From NCBI RefSeq assembly GCF_030362795.1, contig NZ_JAUCBM010000001.1:930001-994000 (forward strand): 64,000 nt of DNA. Direction: 5' to 3'. Positions 45,955 through 56,393 of the stretch are shown one piece after another. The notes below the pieces were generated by a model that did no database searches, was not told the DNA's origin, and saw only the letters and a program-made list of their open reading frames with translations. This DNA comes from Pseudochrobactrum kiredjianiae. Its GTDB lineage: Bacteria; Pseudomonadota; Alphaproteobacteria; Rhizobiales; Rhizobiaceae. Both the position numbers and the translations under genes were made by a program. How positions within the stretch are numbered: position 1 is the stretch's first letter; the number at the start of each line of letters is the position of its first letter.

Positions 45955-47235
45955 GGCGAACCATGAGAGTGCGAGAAACAGCAGCGGTGCGCGAAAGGTG
46001 CGGCCACCCGGAAATGCTGGTACTTTGAGCGTTTCAAACCTGCGCAGGCGCTCGCGATTGCCGGTAACAGTCTCAGCATAGAGCTTGCCCATGAAATTGG
46101 CGAGCATAACGCCATGGCCGGAATAGCCACCGGCGCTGATCACATTGGGCATCACTTCGCGCACAAAGGGTTGCCGTGGCATGGTGATCCCAACCGAACC
46201 GCCCCAGCTATGCGTGATTTCAATATCTTTGAGCTGCGGATAGATTTCTGCAATCTGGCGGCGGATATGCGTAGCAATGTCGCGCGGATTATCTGCCGTA
46301 TAAGCTTCCCGCCCGCCAAACAGCAGGCGACCATCTTTGGAACGGCGGAAATAGCGCACAACAAAACGGGAGTCGTCGACAGATTCACCACCGGATAACA
46401 CACCATAAGAGGTATCCAGCGGAACCGTTGCGCCGATGAATGAGCGGATCGGCATGACATGCGCTGCGCTGACCGGTTCCAGATTACCGCCATAGGCGTT
46501 GACCGCAATCAGCGCTTTTTCCGCATTGATGATACCGCGCTCAGTTTTGACAATCACACGACCATTGGATGAGGTGATGCTGGTGGCTTTGCTGTTTTCA
46601 TAGAGTTTCGCACCAGCCTGTGCTGCGGTTTTAGCCAGTCCGATCAGCAGTTTCATCGGGTGAATATGGCCGGTGCCGCTGTCATAGGTGCCGCCGAAAT
46701 AACGCTTGGAGCCAAGCTTTTCCGCAACTTCATCGCGCTCCATGTAGCGTAAATGCGGATAGTTATAGCGCGTCGCCATAATTTCGCTATGAGCCTGATA
46801 CTGTTTTTCATAGCGTTGTTTATGCGTCACGGACATATGTCCCTGCACATATTCCATATCGATATTATGCCGGACAGCGAAACTTAAGAGATGGTGCTTG
46901 GCTTCTTCAGCCAGATCAAAAAGCGCTTTAGCATGGTCAAAGCCGTATTGCTTTTCCAGATCTTCCGCACCGCAACGCTGGCCGGTATTCAACTGTCCGC
47001 CATTGCGGCCTGAGGCGCCGTCACCAAAACGGGCTTCATCAAGCAGCACGAGATCAACGCCGTGAGCCGCCAGATGATAAGCGGCAGACAGGCCGGTATA
47101 GCCGCCGCCGATAATCACGACATCAGTTTGTTGCGAGCCGTCAAATTGCGGATATTGCTGTCGCTCGCTGATACTTGCCTCATACCATGACAGTCCGGGA
47201 GAAATCGGGCTCTGGTATTGCTGTGACTGATGCAT
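45937..47235 (-). CDS. puuB: FAD-dependent oxidoreductase, gamma-glutamylputrescine oxidase-like
   Basis: This is a 432-residue DAO-family flavoprotein from the ATG at 47235. VVIIGGGYTGLSAAYHLAAHG binds FAD, followed by the GASGRNGGQL block. The C-terminal SAGGYSGHGVMLANFMGKLYAE is typical of PuuB/OrdL. PuuB oxidises gamma-glutamylputrescine to the aldehyde. The gene directly follows a PuuA-like glutamine synthetase in the same direction (95 bp gap), and a putrescine transporter lies about 6 kb away. This supports a putrescine role over other amine oxidases. Confidence 0.85.
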   Translation of the reverse strand: MHQSQQYQSPISPGLSWYEASISERQQYPQFDGSQQTDVVIIGGGYTGLSAAYHLAAHGVDLVLLDEARFGDGASGRNGGQLNTGQRCGAEDLEKQYGFDHAKALFDLAEEAKHHLLSFAVRHNIDMEYVQGHMSVTHKQRYEKQYQAHSEIMATRYNYPHLRYMERDEVAEKLGSKRYFGGTYDSGTGHIHPMKLLIGLAKTAAQAGAKLYENSKATSITSSNGRVIVKTERGIINAEKALIAVNAYGGNLEPVSAAHVMPIRSFIGATVPLDTSYGVLSGGESVDDSRFVVRYFRRSKDGRLLFGGREAYTADNPRDIATHIRRQIAEIYPQLKDIEITHSWGGSVGITMPRQPFVREVMPNVISAGGYSGHGVMLANFMGKLYAETVTGNRERLRRFETLKVPAFPGGRTFRAPLLFLALSWFAMMDRI

Positions 47236-47330
47236 GGGATGCCTGTGCGTCGGAGGGCAAAATGATAAATGTATAGTCCGGCAAAAATTGCTCCGGCACA
47301 TTGATCGAAAACAATATGCCGGAGAGGTAT

Positions 47331-48764
47331 TTATACGTTAAGCAGCAGATATTCCCGCTCCCACGGGCTGATCACTTCCATGAAAGTTTCAAACTCTGCA
47401 CGTTTAATCGCAGCGAAGGTGGTGGCGAAACTCTCGCCAAGCAATGCTTTGAGCTCATCATCCTGTTCAAACAGGTTCACAGCTTCAATCAGACCGCGCG
47501 GTAATTCAACCTCATTGCGGTTGACCGATGTGGTGACCGGTGCGTCCGGCATGATTTTATTTTTCAGCCCGAGCAGACCACAAGCGAGCGATGCAGCAAG
47601 CGCCAGATAGGGATTGGCATCCGATGACGGAATGCGATTTTCCACACGACGCGCCTGCGGGTCAGAACGCGGTACACGCAGAGCGGTGGTGCGGTTGTCG
47701 TAACCCCATTTCACATTGACAGGTGCTGATGCATCCGGTGTCAGGCGGCGATAGGAGTTCACATAAGGAGCGAACATCACCAGTGCATTCGGCACATGCT
47801 TCTGCATACCGCCGATGAAATGGTAGAAAGCCTCGCTCTCGGTGCCGTCTTCATTGCTGAAGATATTCTTGCCGGTCTTTTTATCAACGATCGACTGATG
47901 AATATGCATGGCTGAACCCGGCTGCCCCTGAATAGGCTTGGCCATAAAGGTCGCATACATATCATGCTTGAGTGCGGCTTCGCGGATGGTACGCTTGAAC
48001 ATGAAAGCCTGATCGGCAAGTTCAATCGGATCGCCGTGACGCAGGTTGATTTCCAGCTGACCTGCACCTTCTTCGTGGATCAGCGTATCAATCTCCAGTC
48101 CCTGCGCTTCGGAGAAATGATAAATATCATCGATCAGTTCGTCGAATTCGTTGACACCGGCAATGGAATAGCCCTGACCGCCGCCAATGGCGCGACCTGA
48201 ACGGCCGACCGGTGGTGTCAGCGGATAATCCGGATCCGGGTTTTTGCGCACCAGATAAAATTCGATTTCAGGGGCAACAACCGGTTTGAGGCCGAGTTTG
48301 GCATATTCATCAACCACGCGTTTCAACACATTGCGCGGGGTGAATTCTGCAATGCGACCATCCTGATAAACGAGGTCGCAGAGAACCTGCGCGGTCGGAT
48401 CCGTTTCCCACGGCACAACAGTGAGGGTGGAAAGATCAGCAACAAGACGCAGATCGCCGTCATCTTCCGGATAGACAAAGCCGTGGCCGTCATCAGGATA
48501 ATCACCGGAAATAGTGACCATGAAGACAGCGGACGGCAATGCCAGCGTGGAATTGGAAATGAACTTCTTAGACGGCATCATCTTGCCGCGTGCAACCCCC
48601 GCCTGATCGGGGGTGATGCATTCAATATCTTCGATATCGCGCCATGCCAGCCATTCAGAAGCTTCTTTCCAGTTTTTGACGCCGCGCAGCGACTTGACAT
48701 AGGCTGGTGTACCGCGACGTACAGCTTTGCGCGGTTTTTTCTTCTCAGTAGGTGTGACAGGCAT
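47331..48764 (-). CDS. puuA: Glutamine synthetase-like gamma-glutamylputrescine synthetase
   Basis: This is a 477-residue protein of the glutamine synthetase fold. The catalytic domain includes VVAPEIEFYLV, EEGAGQLEINLRHGDP, FMAKPIQGQPGSAMHIHQS and the ATP/ammonia region NSYRRLTPDASAPVNVKWGYDNRTTALRVP. It lacks the adenylylation-type C-terminus of GlnA. The N-terminus is Lys/Arg-rich. PuuA joins glutamate to putrescine using ATP, the first step of the Puu pathway. Pairing with puuB and proximity to potFGHI support this over GlnA-type ammonia assimilation. Confidence 0.88.
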   Translation of the reverse strand: MPVTPTEKKKPRKAVRRGTPAYVKSLRGVKNWKEASEWLAWRDIEDIECITPDQAGVARGKMMPSKKFISNSTLALPSAVFMVTISGDYPDDGHGFVYPEDDGDLRLVADLSTLTVVPWETDPTAQVLCDLVYQDGRIAEFTPRNVLKRVVDEYAKLGLKPVVAPEIEFYLVRKNPDPDYPLTPPVGRSGRAIGGGQGYSIAGVNEFDELIDDIYHFSEAQGLEIDTLIHEEGAGQLEINLRHGDPIELADQAFMFKRTIREAALKHDMYATFMAKPIQGQPGSAMHIHQSIVDKKTGKNIFSNEDGTESEAFYHFIGGMQKHVPNALVMFAPYVNSYRRLTPDASAPVNVKWGYDNRTTALRVPRSDPQARRVENRIPSSDANPYLALAASLACGLLGLKNKIMPDAPVTTSVNRNEVELPRGLIEAVNLFEQDDELKALLGESFATTFAAIKRAEFETFMEVISPWEREYLLLNV

Positions 48765-49161
48765 TGTTCACCGGATATCTGTTTACGATTTGGCCACCAT
48801 AGCTTTTGCAGTGACCTTTGACAAACAGAGTAGCATTTGTGCGCAGAAGCGTAAGTCCTGCTGTTAAAATATTTTTTGCCAATGAGCGTGGTGGAGGACG
48901 CAGGCTGCCCGAAACTGTCCGGTATGATTTGAGGATAATACAAGACAGTTAGTCATGATATCCGGACAGCCTGCGATTGTGCGGCTTCACAATAAATAAC
49001 TGCCCCGAGAATGCGGGAGGGGGGGGTGTGGGGATGGAAGCCGAACCTGAGGAAATCGTGCTGCCCTGCTTTGAGAAAATGGCAGGACAGCAGGGAGGAT
49101 GCTTGGTTTTAATTGTGGGTGACACTGATTGATGTCAGCCAATCGCCGGTAGTTGTGAAGT
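48765..49161. other. Intergenic region downstream of the small gene at 49302
   Basis: It holds the promoter side of puuA. It also has a G-rich run (GCGGGAGGGGGGGGTG-like, near 49014-49027) and no ORF that I can support. The right part (49162-49355) is a duplicated gene end, listed separately. Confidence 0.45.
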
Positions 49162-49355
49162 TTAGTTTCGTGTCAGAACAACTGGTGTCAGCAGATCACC
49201 CCACTGGCCTTCGCCTTCCCGCATTGCGTAGCATGCAAACCAAAAAGTACATTGCGTAGCATGCAAACAAAAAAAGCATGGTGGTGCAGGCCAGTGGAAA
49301 CTTAGTTTCGTGTCAGGACTACCGGTGTCAGCAGATCACCCCACTGGCCTTCGCC
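49162..49355. repeat. Partial duplication of the 3' end of the small gene, with a short direct repeat
   Basis: A 54-bp block at 49162-49215 recurs at 49302-49355 with few changes. The second copy is the last 17 codons and stop of the gene at 49302. Between them ATTGCGTAGCATGCAAAC occurs twice (49223-49240 and 49251-49268). Confidence 0.9.
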
Positions 49356-49535
49356 GCCATGATGACGGGCAGAGCGCACCAGTTCAACGGATACGCCGGC
49401 TTCAACTGCTTTCATAACAGCATGGTTGAGGCGGTGAAGATCATTGGCCAGCATACGGATCGCAGCCTTCTGGTCTTCTGTCATAGCCGAAGCTTGTTCT
49501 TCGGCTCGTTCTTTAACCTGTGGTTTGGTCATCAT
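49302..49535 (-). CDS. Small hypothetical protein
   Basis: This is a 77-residue, mostly helical, soluble protein. The N-terminal half is charged (KERAEEQASAMTEDQKAAIRMLANDLHRLNHAVMKAVEAGVSVEL). The C-terminal half is HHGGEGQWGDLLTPVVLTRN. AAGGAC lies before the paired ATG codons. There is no signal peptide. The 3' end exists as an extra fragment 140 bp further downstream. I do not recognise the family. It sits downstream of aceA in the same direction, 164 bp away. Confidence 0.65.
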   Translation of the reverse strand: MMTKPQVKERAEEQASAMTEDQKAAIRMLANDLHRLNHAVMKAVEAGVSVELVRSARHHGGEGQWGDLLTPVVLTRN

Positions 49536-49699
49536 GGTCTTTGTCCTTGGGTTAGAGCGAGATGGTGAGCTGAAGTTGGGGTTGAGATAAAATCCGTAAC
49601 CGGAAGAGAGCCATATGGCCGGGTGAAGGAGAGTATCCGGTTACGGATGGCTATATGCAGAGTGTGACTGGAGTCCGGCTCTGCTGATCCGCCTTTTGC

Positions 49700-50989
<1,290 letters not shown>

Positions 50990-51143
50990 GATCAGATATC
51001 CTGTAAAACTATATCATCAGATTTTGTGTTGAGTGGTTGTTTTGTCTGTGACCAGATTTACAGATGCTGAGTTCTGTGGCTAGAAAAATGCATTATTTCA
51101 GCATTTTATTCGGGTTATGCTGTGTGTGTTTTGACAGGGTGGG

Positions 51144-51178
51144 TTTGTAAATTTGTAAATTTTGTAAATTTGACAAAT
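51144..51178. promoter_or_regulatory. Tandem TTTGTAAA repeats, probable ScfR-family operator
   Basis: TTTGTAAA occurs at 51144, 51152 and 51161, followed by TTTGACAAA at 51169. The copies are spaced eight to nine bases apart in the aceA/regulator spacer. Regulators of the RamB/PccR/ScfR group recognise TTTGCAAA-like repeats. Confidence 0.6.
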
Positions 51179-51244
51179 CGCAAGAATTAGTCACATTCTT
51201 TACAGATCGGATAAATCCGGATGTTTCTTGAAGAGGGCAGGCCT

Positions 51245-52672
51245 GTGGCAGAACGTAAAATATTTGCCGGTGCGCGCATCCGGCGTATTCGCAATGAGCG
51301 GGCGCTGACACAGGTTGCGATGGCTGAGGATTTAGGGATCTCGCCGTCTTATCTTAATCTGATTGAGCGTAATCAGCGGCCGTTAACAGTGCAGCTGCTG
51401 CTGAAACTGGCCTCTGTTTATAAAGTTGATCTGGATCAGCTGCAGGAAGAAACCGGCTCGGTGCTGGCCGGATTAAAAGAAGTGTTTTCCGAGCCGCTTT
51501 TGGCCGGTGAATTACCGGGCGATCAGGAGCTGATTGATATTTGCGAAGCGGCACCGAATGCGGCGGCGGGGGTGCTGAAATTATTCCGCGCCTATCGTGA
51601 GCAGCAAAAGCGACTCACAGACTTGTCCGATATGATGGTGCGTGAGGGGAAGGCGCTGACACTCGCACCGACGCGCTTGCCACTGGATGAAGTGCGTGAA
51701 GTTCTGGCGCGCAGACCCAATTATTTTGACCGCATTGAAGCGGAGGCCGACAGTTTCAGCCGCCTGCTGAAGTCGGATGACGGGCTGGCTGTCGCGCTGA
51801 AGCAATGGCTGAAACGCGAGCAGTCAATTACTGTGCGCACATTGCCTGCCGCAACTATGCCGAATTGGCGGCGGCGTTATGACCGGCACTCATTGCGTTT
51901 GTTTATCTCCGAGCGCCTGTCTGTTTTCGATCAGTTGCGCGAGATTGCGATGGAGGCTGTTTCCATTCGCATGCAGGTGGTGATCGGCGCCGAGCTGGAA
52001 GACCTGAAATTAAGTTCAGCGGAGGCAAAGCGCATCGCGCGGTTTGAACTGTTGCGCTATGCAGCCCATGCTTTGATGATGCCCTATACGCCGTTTCGCG
52101 AGGCGGCTCAGCGCGCAAAATATGACATTGATGTGCTGCGATCGCGTTTCAACGTCTCTTTCGAGCAGGTGGCTTGCCGGTTGACGACGCTACAAAAACA
52201 AGGCGCTTCCGGTATTCCGTTCTTTTTACAGGAGATTGATCAGGCGGGTAATCGCTTGCGTCATTTCGGGGCACAAGGCTTTCCGCAAGCGCGATTTGGT
52301 GGTGCCTGTCCGAAGCTGCAGATTTACAATGCCTTTTCTCAACCACAGCATTATCTGGCTGAGCAGGTCGAAATGCCGGATAGATTGCAATATCTGACAA
52401 TCAGCCGGACCGTTGAGGGGCCGATGACCGGTTTTGGCGAGCAACCGCGACGAACCGCGCTGATGCTGGGCTGTGAGGCATCTTTTGCTCTGGAAACAGT
52501 TTATGCGGCTTATCTGGCTGGTATGTCGTCCGGCAGTGCTGTCAGTCCGGTTGGAACCGCCTGCCGCCTGTGTGAGAGGCAGGCTTGTCTTGCGCGTGCC
52601 GAACCACCGCTAACACGCCCGCTGGCGCTGGATGAGATGGTCTCCGGTTTCTCTGCCTATGACTTTCAGTAA
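51245..52672 (+). CDS. Short-chain fatty acyl regulator (ScfR/RamB family)
   Basis: This is a 475-residue protein from the GTG at 51245 (VAERKIFAGARIRRIR...), which has GAGGG upstream and matches the usual N-terminus; an ATG at 51221 is possible. An XRE-type helix-turn-helix (about residues 8-60: LTQVAMAEDLGISPSYLNLIERNQRPLT) is followed by an IrrE/DUF955-like region with the metal-site-like stretch LLRYAAHALMMPYTPFREAAQ. The C-terminal ScfRs domain has a Cys cluster (CRLCERQACLARAEPP). Members sense acyl-CoA and control acetate or propionate use. Here aceA is the obvious target. Confidence 0.9.
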   Translation: MAERKIFAGARIRRIRNERALTQVAMAEDLGISPSYLNLIERNQRPLTVQLLLKLASVYKVDLDQLQEETGSVLAGLKEVFSEPLLAGELPGDQELIDICEAAPNAAAGVLKLFRAYREQQKRLTDLSDMMVREGKALTLAPTRLPLDEVREVLARRPNYFDRIEAEADSFSRLLKSDDGLAVALKQWLKREQSITVRTLPAATMPNWRRRYDRHSLRLFISERLSVFDQLREIAMEAVSIRMQVVIGAELEDLKLSSAEAKRIARFELLRYAAHALMMPYTPFREAAQRAKYDIDVLRSRFNVSFEQVACRLTTLQKQGASGIPFFLQEIDQAGNRLRHFGAQGFPQARFGGACPKLQIYNAFSQPQHYLAEQVEMPDRLQYLTISRTVEGPMTGFGEQPRRTALMLGCEASFALETVYAAYLAGMSSGSAVSPVGTACRLCERQACLARAEPPLTRPLALDEMVSGFSAYDFQ

Positions 52673-52919
52673 AGGACATTAAAAGCGGGGGAGATTCGGG
52701 CATTTTGTCAGTTATAGTTTCTGTGTGGCATATCTTTGAAAGATAAGGCTTATATCCGTATTGGTATGCCCCCGTCTGGAAGGTAAAAATCACCCCTTTG
52801 TGCGCCCTGAAGGACACACAAAGTTTAAAATTGTGTTCATTAAATTCAAATATATCCCGCTTTGGGCTTTAAGTGTCATCTTTCCGTTGACGAAAGCAAA
52901 TTAATCTCAAAAGGTAACG
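52673..52919. other. Intergenic region before potF
   Basis: This spacer lies between the regulator and the potF leader hairpin. It contains an imperfect CTTTGTG/CACAAAG inverted repeat near 52797-52823. I see no ORF worth calling. Confidence 0.4.
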
Positions 52920-52959
52920 GAGAATGCACATTGAAGGGCAATGTGCGGGGGACATTCTC
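52920..52959 (+). promoter_or_regulatory. Structured leader upstream of potF
   Basis: Two stacked stems form one long hairpin: GAGAATG (52920-52926) with CATTCTC (52953-52959), and CACATTG (52927-52933) with CAATGTG (52939-52945). A one-sided bulge of seven bases (CGGGGGA) is left. It ends 48 bp before the start codon. Confidence 0.6.
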
Positions 52960-53007
52960 GGCCTGAAGGGTTGTTTGTTCCGTGAAGCTTTCTGGACGGA
53001 GTGACTG

Positions 53008-54120
53008 ATGAAGATCAAAGCCCATTTGCTTTCCTATGTATCGGCCAGTTGCGTGGCGCTTGCTGCACTGCTGCCGGCACTTCCTGCGGCTGCACAAGAG
53101 CGGGTGCTGAACATCTATAATTGGTCGGATTATATTGATGATTCCATCCTGAAAGACTTCACCAAGGAAACCGGCATTAAGATCGTCTATGACGTTTATG
53201 ATTCCAACGAAATTCTTGAGACCAAATTGCTGGCCGGCGGTAGCGGCTACGATATCGTTGTACCTTCAGCTGAATTTATGGGACGTCAGATTCCGGCGGG
53301 TGTTTTCCAGAAACTGGATAAAGACAAACTGCCAAATCTGAAAAATATGTGGGACGAGATTTCAAGCCGCACCACTGTTTATGATCCGGGCAACGAATAT
53401 TCGATCAACTATATGTGGGGCACCACAGGGATCGGCTACAACAAAGCGAAGATCAAAGCCGCTCTTGGCGTTGACGAGATCGATAGCTGGGATATTTTGT
53501 TCAAGCCCGAAAATTCTGCCAAGCTGAAAGATTGCGGCATTTACCTGCTGGATTCTGGCAGTGAAATGCTGCGTCCGGCGCTGCATTATCTGGGCTTCGA
53601 TACCAATAATCCTACCGCTGAAAGCTTTGCCAAGGCAGAAGAGCTTTACCTGAGCATTCGTCCGAATATCCGTAAATTCCATTCTTCAGAATATATCAAT
53701 GCGCTGGCCAATGGCGATATCTGTATGGCTGTCGGTTATTCCGGTGATATTTTTCAGGCGCGTGACCGTGCAGATGAAGCTAAGAACGGTGTAGAAATCG
53801 GCTATTCGATCCCGAAAGAAGGCGCTCTGATGTGGTTTGACCAGATGGTCATTCCGGCTGATGCCAAGCATGTGGAAGAAGCGCACGAGTTCATCAATTA
53901 CATCATGCGCCCTGAAGTGATCGCCAAGGCTTCGGACTATGTGTTCTATGCCAATGGTAACAAGGCGTCTCAGGAATTCATCGATAAAGAACTGCTGAAT
54001 GATCCGGCAGTTTATCCGAGCGAAGAAGTGATGAAACAACTTTTCGTGCCGATGCCTTACCCGCCAAAAATCAATCAGATGGCAACACGCACCTGGACCA
54101 AGATTGTGACAGGGCACTAA
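53008..54120 (+). CDS. potF: Putrescine ABC transporter, periplasmic binding protein
   Basis: This is a 370-residue PotD/PotF-type protein. Residues 1-30 are a Sec signal peptide ending AALLPALPAAAQ. The mature start VLNIYNWSDYIDDSILKDFTKETGIKIVYD is diagnostic, with polyamine-pocket Trp and Asp residues in NWSDY. The MWGTTGIGYN and SGDIFQARDRA stretches follow. GGACGGAG lies before the ATG. It is the first gene of potFGHI, followed by a hairpin terminator that probably lowers expression of the transporter genes relative to the binding protein. Confidence 0.94.
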   Translation: MKIKAHLLSYVSASCVALAALLPALPAAAQERVLNIYNWSDYIDDSILKDFTKETGIKIVYDVYDSNEILETKLLAGGSGYDIVVPSAEFMGRQIPAGVFQKLDKDKLPNLKNMWDEISSRTTVYDPGNEYSINYMWGTTGIGYNKAKIKAALGVDEIDSWDILFKPENSAKLKDCGIYLLDSGSEMLRPALHYLGFDTNNPTAESFAKAEELYLSIRPNIRKFHSSEYINALANGDICMAVGYSGDIFQARDRADEAKNGVEIGYSIPKEGALMWFDQMVIPADAKHVEEAHEFINYIMRPEVIAKASDYVFYANGNKASQEFIDKELLNDPAVYPSEEVMKQLFVPMPYPPKINQMATRTWTKIVTGH

Positions 54121-54130
54121 AATTGAGGAA

Positions 54131-54158
54131 CAAACGGGGCATTTGCCCCGTTTGTTTT
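54131..54158 (+). terminator. Hairpin terminator between potF and potG
   Basis: CAAACGGGGCA/TGCCCCGTTTG, an 11-bp stem with a minimal loop, is followed by TTTTAT. It is likely a partial terminator inside the operon. Confidence 0.8.
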
Positions 54159-54258
54159 ATTGTCTGAGAAACGGAACGGCAGATCGTTTCCGATACTTTC
54201 TTTTTGATGTTTAAAATTAGCTTCGAGACCGTTAAGCCCCGCAATAAGAGGGAACAGC

Positions 54259-55404
54259 ATGAAATCTTTTGGTAGTTTTCGCCGTAAGTTCGCACCATGG
54301 AACGATCCGGCTGCCAAACCCTATATTTCCTTCGAGAATATCGTCAAAAAGTTTGATGATGTGACAGTGATTGATGATCTGTCGCTGAATATTTTTAATC
54401 GCGAATTTTTCGCTCTGCTCGGGGCTTCCGGTAGCGGTAAATCGACTTTGATGCGTATGCTGGCAGGTTTTGAAGAGCCGACTTCCGGCCGTATCATGCT
54501 GGACGGGCAGGATTTGCGTGGTATTCCGCCCTATAAGCGTCCTGTGAATATGATGTTCCAGTCCTATGCTTTGTTTCCGCATATGACCGTTGAGCAGAAT
54601 ATTGCTTTCGGCTTGAAGCAGGATGGCATGGCCAAGTCTGACATGGCCGATCGTGTGAATGATATGCTGAAGCTGGTGAAGCTGGAAAAATTCTCCAAGC
54701 GCAAGCCGCATCAGCTTTCCGGTGGTCAGCGACAGCGTGTGGCTTTGGCGCGCGCGGTTGCCAAGCGCCCGAAAGTCTTGCTGCTGGATGAGCCTTTGGG
54801 TGCGCTGGATAAAAAACTGCGTGAAGAAACTCAGTTCGAGCTGATGGATTTGCAGATGAATCTCGGCCTGACCTTTTTGATCGTGACACACGATCAGGAG
54901 GAGGCGATGACTATGGCGGATCGTATTGCGGTGCTGGACAAGGGGCAGATCATGCAGGTTGCGACACCGGCAGAAGTCTATGAAGCGCCAAGCAGCAAAT
55001 TCGTTGCCGACTTCATCGGTAATATCAATATTATTGAGGGCGAAGTCAGCCATTTTGCCAATGGAGTGGCAGATATTGAAAGTGCTGTGAATAATGTGGC
55101 GATCCGCACCAAAACTGCCAAGCAGCTGACTACGGGGCAAAAGGTCTGGTATGCGATCCGTCCTGAAAAAATTACGCTCAGCCGTGAAAAGCCGGAAGAC
55201 GCATCCGTCAATGCCTTACAGGGTGAGTTGTGGGATATCGCTTATTTCGGCGATATGAATGTGTTCCATGTTCGCCTTGCCAATGGCCGTACCATCAAAG
55301 CATCGAGTATGAACTCTGTACGCCGCACCGATGATCCGCTGGGTTATGACGAACAGGTCTGGGTGTCGTTTGAAGATGACGCCGGTATGGTTCTGGTTTC
55401 CTGA
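54259..55404 (+). CDS. potG: Putrescine ABC transporter, ATP-binding protein
   Basis: This is a 381-residue ATPase. Walker A is GASGSGKSTLMRML, the Q-loop is FQSYALFPHMTVEQN, the signature is LSGGQRQRVALARA, and Walker B is LLLDEPLGALD with the switch His in THDQEEA. The C-terminal 110 residues form a TOBE domain (VWYAIRPEKI...). AGAGGGAAC lies before the ATG. An extra N-terminal stretch of about 20 residues (MKSFGSFRRKFAPWNDPAAK) is typical of PotG over PotA. Confidence 0.94.
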   Translation: MKSFGSFRRKFAPWNDPAAKPYISFENIVKKFDDVTVIDDLSLNIFNREFFALLGASGSGKSTLMRMLAGFEEPTSGRIMLDGQDLRGIPPYKRPVNMMFQSYALFPHMTVEQNIAFGLKQDGMAKSDMADRVNDMLKLVKLEKFSKRKPHQLSGGQRQRVALARAVAKRPKVLLLDEPLGALDKKLREETQFELMDLQMNLGLTFLIVTHDQEEAMTMADRIAVLDKGQIMQVATPAEVYEAPSSKFVADFIGNINIIEGEVSHFANGVADIESAVNNVAIRTKTAKQLTTGQKVWYAIRPEKITLSREKPEDASVNALQGELWDIAYFGDMNVFHVRLANGRTIKASSMNSVRRTDDPLGYDEQVWVSFEDDAGMVLVS

Positions 55405-55413
55405 TCACCCAAA

Positions 55414-55456
55414 GCGCATTCCGAAAAATGTGAACGGTTTTGGGATAAAATGCGCG
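55414..55456. repeat. Dispersed intergenic palindrome, family A, inside the pot operon
   Basis: GCGCATTCCGAAAAATGTGA, ACGGTTTTGGGATAAAATGC and GCG show the nested stems of the family. It lies between potG and potH, in an operon where readthrough is needed. Confidence 0.75.
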
Positions 55457-55481
55457 TCATCAAAGAGTTAAGGAGTAGTCC

Positions 55482-56393
55482 ATGCAAAAAATAATTGCAG
55501 CTATTGCTTCCAGAGCGGTGATCGCCGTGCCTTATATCTGGCTCGGTCTGTTTTTTCTGATCCCGTTCTTCATTGTCTTTAAGATTTCGCTGTCACAGGT
55601 AGCGATGGCGATACCGGCCTATGATCCGCGCTTCTTCTGGAGCGATGAATTAAGTGTCATGTGGCAGAAATTCCAGCAATTCTCTTTCGAGAATTATATC
55701 TGGCTGACGCAGGATTCGCTTTATTATAAGGCTTATTTGTCGAGCGTTAAGATCGCTGGCGTGTCGACCTTTTTGGCGCTGCTGATTGGTTTTCCACTGG
55801 CCTATGGCATGGCGCGTGCACCGCTGACACTGCGCCCGACATTGCTGATGCTGGTGATCCTGCCATTCTGGACATCATTCCTTATCCGCGTTTATGCGTG
55901 GATTGCTATTCTCAAGCCGGAAGGCCTGCTCAATCAGTTTCTGATGGGGCTGAATATTATTGATACACCGCTGACGATCCTGAACACCGATACAGCAATC
56001 TATATCGGGATTGTTTATTCTTATCTGCCATTCATGGTGCTGCCGATTTATTCCGCATTGGAAAAGATGGATCACTCGCTGATTGAAGCGGCGCAGGATT
56101 TGGGCTGCACACCGCTGAAAGCTTTCTGGAAAATTACATTCCCGCTGGCTTTGCCGGGTGTAATTGCCGGTTCGATGCTGGTATTTATTCCGGCAATCGG
56201 TGAATTCGTGATCCCTGACCTGCTTGGTGGTTCCAGCACTCTGATGATCGGCAAAACCTTGTGGAGCGAGTTCTTCTCCAACCGTGACTGGCCGGTATCG
56301 GCTGCTGTGGCGGTGGTGCTGCTGGTTATTCTGGTCATTCCCATTGTGCTGTTCCAGAAAATGCAGACCCGCGCCGAGGGAGGAGACAAATAA
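55482..56393 (+). CDS. potH: Putrescine ABC transporter, permease
   Basis: This is a 303-residue inner-membrane permease with six helices. The EAA loop that contacts the ATPase is EAAQDLGCTPLKAFWKITFPLALPG. The N-terminal helix region is VIAVPYIWLGLFFLIPFFIVFKISLS. AAGGAG lies before the ATG. The stop overlaps the potI start by one base (TAATG). Confidence 0.94.
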   Translation: MQKIIAAIASRAVIAVPYIWLGLFFLIPFFIVFKISLSQVAMAIPAYDPRFFWSDELSVMWQKFQQFSFENYIWLTQDSLYYKAYLSSVKIAGVSTFLALLIGFPLAYGMARAPLTLRPTLLMLVILPFWTSFLIRVYAWIAILKPEGLLNQFLMGLNIIDTPLTILNTDTAIYIGIVYSYLPFMVLPIYSALEKMDHSLIEAAQDLGCTPLKAFWKITFPLALPGVIAGSMLVFIPAIGEFVIPDLLGGSSTLMIGKTLWSEFFSNRDWPVSAAVAVVLLVILVIPIVLFQKMQTRAEGGDK

